DNA of 64,000 bases, from contig CP142458.1 of the NCBI GenBank assembly GCA_038049695.1, positions 61,723,501 to 61,787,500 of the forward strand, read 5' to 3'. A model generated the notes under the pieces. The model did not search any database and was not told the DNA's origin. It saw only the letters and a list, made by a program, of their open reading frames with translations. The translations under genes were made by a program, and so were the position numbers. Source of the stretch: Cinnamomum chago (Eukaryota; Streptophyta; Magnoliopsida; Laurales; Lauraceae). Shown one piece after another: positions 61,414 through 64,000 of this stretch (position 1 is its first letter; each line of letters begins with the position of its first letter).

Positions 61414-62190
61414 CACTACAAGAAATTTAGGCTGTTATGACGAAATCTGAAGACGAATTTTTTTTTGTCTTAAAAGAACACCAAAAGGGGACGAAATATA
61501 AATTTTGTCTTCTATTTTCATTTTTTTCAAAAGTATTGGAGACGAAAACAAAATTTCGTCTACAAAAATATGGCGCCAACTTGTTTTGTGTTGGCGCCAA
61601 TTATTTTAGCTCATTAGAGACGAAAACTGTTGTCACAAAATATATATTTTTTTTGCGACGAACGTAATTCGTCACCAATAAGGATAAGTTATGGAAGACG
61701 AACATATTTCGTCACCAAAATAAGGCGCCAATTTCATTTGCTTTTGTCGCGAATTATTTTAACTCATTGGAGACGAACATTTTTGTCACAAAATATAATT
61801 TGTTTTTGTGACGAACTTAATTCGTCACTAATAAGGATAAGTTATGGAAGACGAAAATATTTCGACACTAGAATAAGGTGCCAAATTATTTTAGCTCATT
61901 GGAGACGAAAATTTTTGTCACAAAATATAATTTGTTTTGCGACGAACGTAATTCGTCACCAATAAGGATAAGTTATAGACAGCGAACATATTTTGTCACC
62001 AAAATAAGACGCTAATTTCATTTGCTTTGGCGCGAATTATTTTAGCTCATTGGAGACGAAAATTTTTGTCACAAAATATAATTTGTTTTTGTGACGAACA
62101 TAATTCGTCACTATTAAGGATAAGTTATGGAAGACGAAAATATTTGGTCACCAAAATAAGGCGCCAATTTCATTTGCGGTGACACCAATT
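61414..62190. mobile_element. Left end and subterminal array of a CACTA-type element
   Basis: CACTACAAGAAATTTAGG at 61414 shares its first 13 bases with the left end of the 11-kb CACTA element. It is followed by an array of GACGAA/TTCGTC words. The phrase 'aaggataagtta' recurs at about 61681, 61833, 61964 and 62116 (periods about 131-152 bp), with 'aggcgccaatttcatttgc' and 'ttggagacgaaaattttt' between. No matching right end lies before the window edge, so the element is incomplete here or continues beyond it. Confidence 0.7.
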
Positions 62191-62719
62191 TCGTTCGCAC
62201 TTGAGGCTATTCATCTCTTACAATTATTGCTTTGGAAAAGCCTTTAAAATGACTAAAACGGGCCCCGAAGGCCCTAACGTCCATCCCCCTCCCCCACCCC
62301 CACCCCAATCCAACGCCTCTTTTCCAAAACCCATTTCCCCCTTTGTCCCTCCATCTATCCCCGTCTCTTTTTTCCAAAACCCTTTTCCCCCATTTCCAAA
62401 ACCCTTTTCCAGAAGAGGAGAGAAGAACCATTTTCCCCATTTTCCAAAATCCTTTTCCAACATCTCCCACCCATCATCTCAATTAAGCAACAGCCCCATG
62501 GCTCATTGACCCCCATCAATCATCATCACCCTCCATCAACACAAGCAGTGCAGACCCATCCCTGATCGGTGATCCCTCTCATCTCTACTTCTCTCAGTCT
62601 CTCTCGCCTAGAATTCGCAGATGCAGCCACCATCACCAAACACCATCATTTGTGCCCATTCTCCTCCATCCAGGAGTCTGCCACCGCCAGGTACACCTAC
62701 CTCTCTGAGTCTCTGCTAC
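62191..62719. other. Pyrimidine-rich DNA, possible captured 5' UTR
   Basis: C/T-rich text ('ccccctcccccacccccacc', 'ttttccaaaaccc' repeats), then 'ctctcatctctacttctctc'. It resembles a plant gene leader. It lies inside the open CACTA-type element and may be captured host DNA. Frames here translate low-complexity sequence. Confidence 0.35.
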
Positions 62720-63030
62720 TGTGAGAACTTGGTCCGGGCGGTACCCTTAACCACGAGGCGTAGCGTGTCAACCACGGGCTTCAAACGGTGAGTCTCCGTT
62801 AGCCCACATCAGAAATATTCAAGTCCTGACCTAGGACTTATAAGTCAAACCCTGTATTAACTTAGCGTGAGGCTTTTTAAAACCATGCGTCCTCAGAAAT
62901 CGTAAGAACTTCGAATTTAAGCGTGCTCGGGCGGGAGCAATATTAGGATGGGTGACCTCCTGGGAACTCCTCGCGCGTGCACGTGGGCCAAAGTGGACAA
63001 TTTCATGTTGAGTTGGGCGGGGCTGTGACA
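62720..63030 (+). repeat. Cassandra LTR 1
   Basis: Starts TGTGAGAACTTGG, ends GGCTGTGACA. Includes a 5S-like segment at about 62887-62973. Confidence 0.9.
62887..62973 (+). other. 5S rRNA-like segment within Cassandra LTR 1
   Basis: Matches the 3' two thirds of plant 5S rRNA, including the internal promoter words 'aagcgtgctcgggcg' and 'ggatgggtgacctcctggga'. Equivalent segments lie at about 63244-63330 and 63604-63690, with a partial one at 63961-64000. The 5' third of 5S is not recognisable, so this is not a functional 5S gene. The Pol III promoter elements may still be active; that is known for Cassandra generally and inferred here. Confidence 0.85.
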
Positions 63031-63076
63031 GTTGGTATTAGAGCCGAGGGACGACTCTATTTCTAGTGGGGGAGAA

Positions 63077-63387
63077 TGTGAGATCTTGGTCTGGACGGTA
63101 CCCTTAACAACTAGGCGTAGCGTGTCAATCACGAGCTTCAAACGGCGAGTCTACGATAGCCTGCATCGGAAATATCCAAGTCCTGACCATGGGCTTATAA
63201 GTTAAACCCCGTATTAACTTAGCATGAGGCTTTTTAAAACTGTGCGGCCCCGTAAATCGTAAGAACTTTGAAGTTAATCGTGCTTGGGCGGGATCAGTAC
63301 TAGGATGGTTGACCTCCTGGGAAGTCCTCGCACGTACACGTGGGCCAAAGCAGATAATTTCATGCTGAGTTGGGCTGGGCTGTGACA
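63077..63387 (+). repeat. Cassandra LTR 2
   Basis: 311 bp, starts TGTGAGATCTTGG, ends GGCTGTGACA. Confidence 0.9.
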
Positions 63388-63436
63388 GTTGGTATCAGAG
63401 CCGAGGACGACTCGATCTATTTCTAGTGGGGGAGAA

Positions 63437-63747
63437 TTTGAGATCTTGATCTGGGCGGTACCCTTAACAACTAGGCGTAGCTTGTCAATCACGGGCTTTA
63501 AACGACAAGTCTACGATAGCCTACATCTGAAATATCCAAGTCCTGACCATCGGCTTATAAGTTAAACCCCGTATTAACTTAGCATGAAGCTTTTTAAAAC
63601 TGTGCGGCCCCGGAAATCGTAAGAACTCCGAAGTTAAACGTGCTCGGGCGGGAGCAGTACTAGGATGGTTGACCTCTTGGGAAGTCCTCGCACGTACACG
63701 TGGGCCAAAGCGGACAATTTCATGCTAAGTTGGGCGGGGCTGTGATA
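63437..63747 (+). repeat. Cassandra LTR 3
   Basis: 311 bp, collinear with LTR 2 and sharing its diagnostic words ('aacaactaggcgtag', 'ctacgatagcc'). Confidence 0.88.
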
Positions 63748-63792
63748 GTTGGTATCAGAGCCGAGGACGGCTCTATTTCTAGTGGGGGAAAA

Positions 63793-64000
63793 TGTGAGAT
63801 CCTGGTCCTGGCGGTACTCTTAACCACGGGGCGTAGCATATCAACCATGGGCTTTAAACGATGAGTCTCCGTTAGCCCGCATCGGAAATATCAAAGTCTT
63901 AACCATGGCTTATAAGTCAAACCCCGTATTAACTTAGCATGAAGTCTTCTACAATCGTGTGGCTCCAAAAATCGTAAGAACTCTAAAGTTAAGCGTGCTC
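63793..64000 (+). repeat. Cassandra LTR 4, cut by window end
   Basis: 208 bp visible. Shares diagnostic words with LTR 1 ('aaccacg', 'ctccgttagcc'). Confidence 0.88.

Larger units (their letters stand above)
62720..64000 (+). mobile_element. Cassandra TRIM tandem array (runs off window)
   Basis: Head-to-tail units of LTR and very short internal domain. LTRs are 62720-63030, 63077-63387 and 63437-63747 (311 bp each), with a fourth from 63793 cut by the window. Internal domains of about 45-50 bp hold a TGGTATCAGAGC-type primer-binding site and a TAGTGGGGGAGAA-type purine tract and little else. Each LTR contains a 5S-rRNA-like segment, the defining feature of Cassandra. The repeat period is 356-360 bp. 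The element family never codes for protein and depends on other retroelements. LTRs 2 and 3 resemble each other more than 1 and 4. Confidence 0.93.

Noticed and set aside
62201-62509. Proline-rich frame
   Set aside because: Low-complexity C-rich DNA; no conserved domain.
62887-62973. Functional 5S rRNA gene
   Set aside because: Only the 3' two thirds is present, embedded in an LTR with a primer-binding site next to it; this is Cassandra.
1-64000. CRISPR arrays, operons, riboswitches, tRNA genes
   Set aside because: Plant nuclear DNA; direct repeats present are satellites and transposons, and no tRNA cloverleaf was recognised.

Overview
The window is nuclear DNA of a flowering plant, probably a woody dicot or magnoliid; nothing seen fixes the species. 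Evidence: a plant-type LRR receptor kinase, Ty1/copia and Cassandra elements, plant L1 LINE, CACTA, hAT and Mutator-like miniature elements, and AT-rich intergenic DNA. It is gene-poor. One apparently intact host gene is present, plus one clear host pseudogene fragment and a host gene segment carried inside a transposon.

Layout. 1-10 kb: a two-exon LRR receptor kinase on the minus strand (exon 2 2071-2450, exon 1 4783-7705), with two miniature transposons in its intron. Its 3' flank has a second copy at 22.9-24.5 kb, and its upstream DNA is duplicated at 8.0-9.4 kb. 10-18.7 kb: hAT-like elements and a local tandem duplication containing a 247-bp satellite with an alternating A-B dimer (15.5-17.05 kb). 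One duplicated flank carries a hAT, a Mutator-like MITE and a SINE that the other lacks. 18.9-21.1 kb: a 5'-truncated L1 LINE with an open reverse transcriptase frame. 22.9-26.5 kb: the flank copy with a hairpin CACTA MITE and a hAT insertion, then a 613-bp CACTA element. 27-31 kb: dispersed repeats and one weak ORF.

31.4-48.7 kb: a copia element (479/480-bp LTRs, TSD TTCTG) split by an 11,018-bp non-autonomous CACTA element (34785-45802, TSD AGT). The CACTA interior carries a spliced-type host gene segment on the minus strand. 48.7-54.9 kb: AT-rich repeats and a GIP1-like pseudogene fragment. 54.9-60.4 kb: a younger minus-strand copia element with 197-bp LTRs (TSD AAATT). 61.4 kb onward: the left end of another CACTA-type element, then from 62720 to the window end a head-to-tail array of Cassandra TRIM units whose LTRs contain 5S-rRNA-like sequence.

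The genes do not form a pathway. The main stories are a receptor-kinase locus shaped by local duplication, CACTA families that each carry their own subterminal repeat motif, and nested insertions whose order can be read from target-site duplications and from paralogous empty sites. All comparisons were made by eye; no alignment or database search was run.
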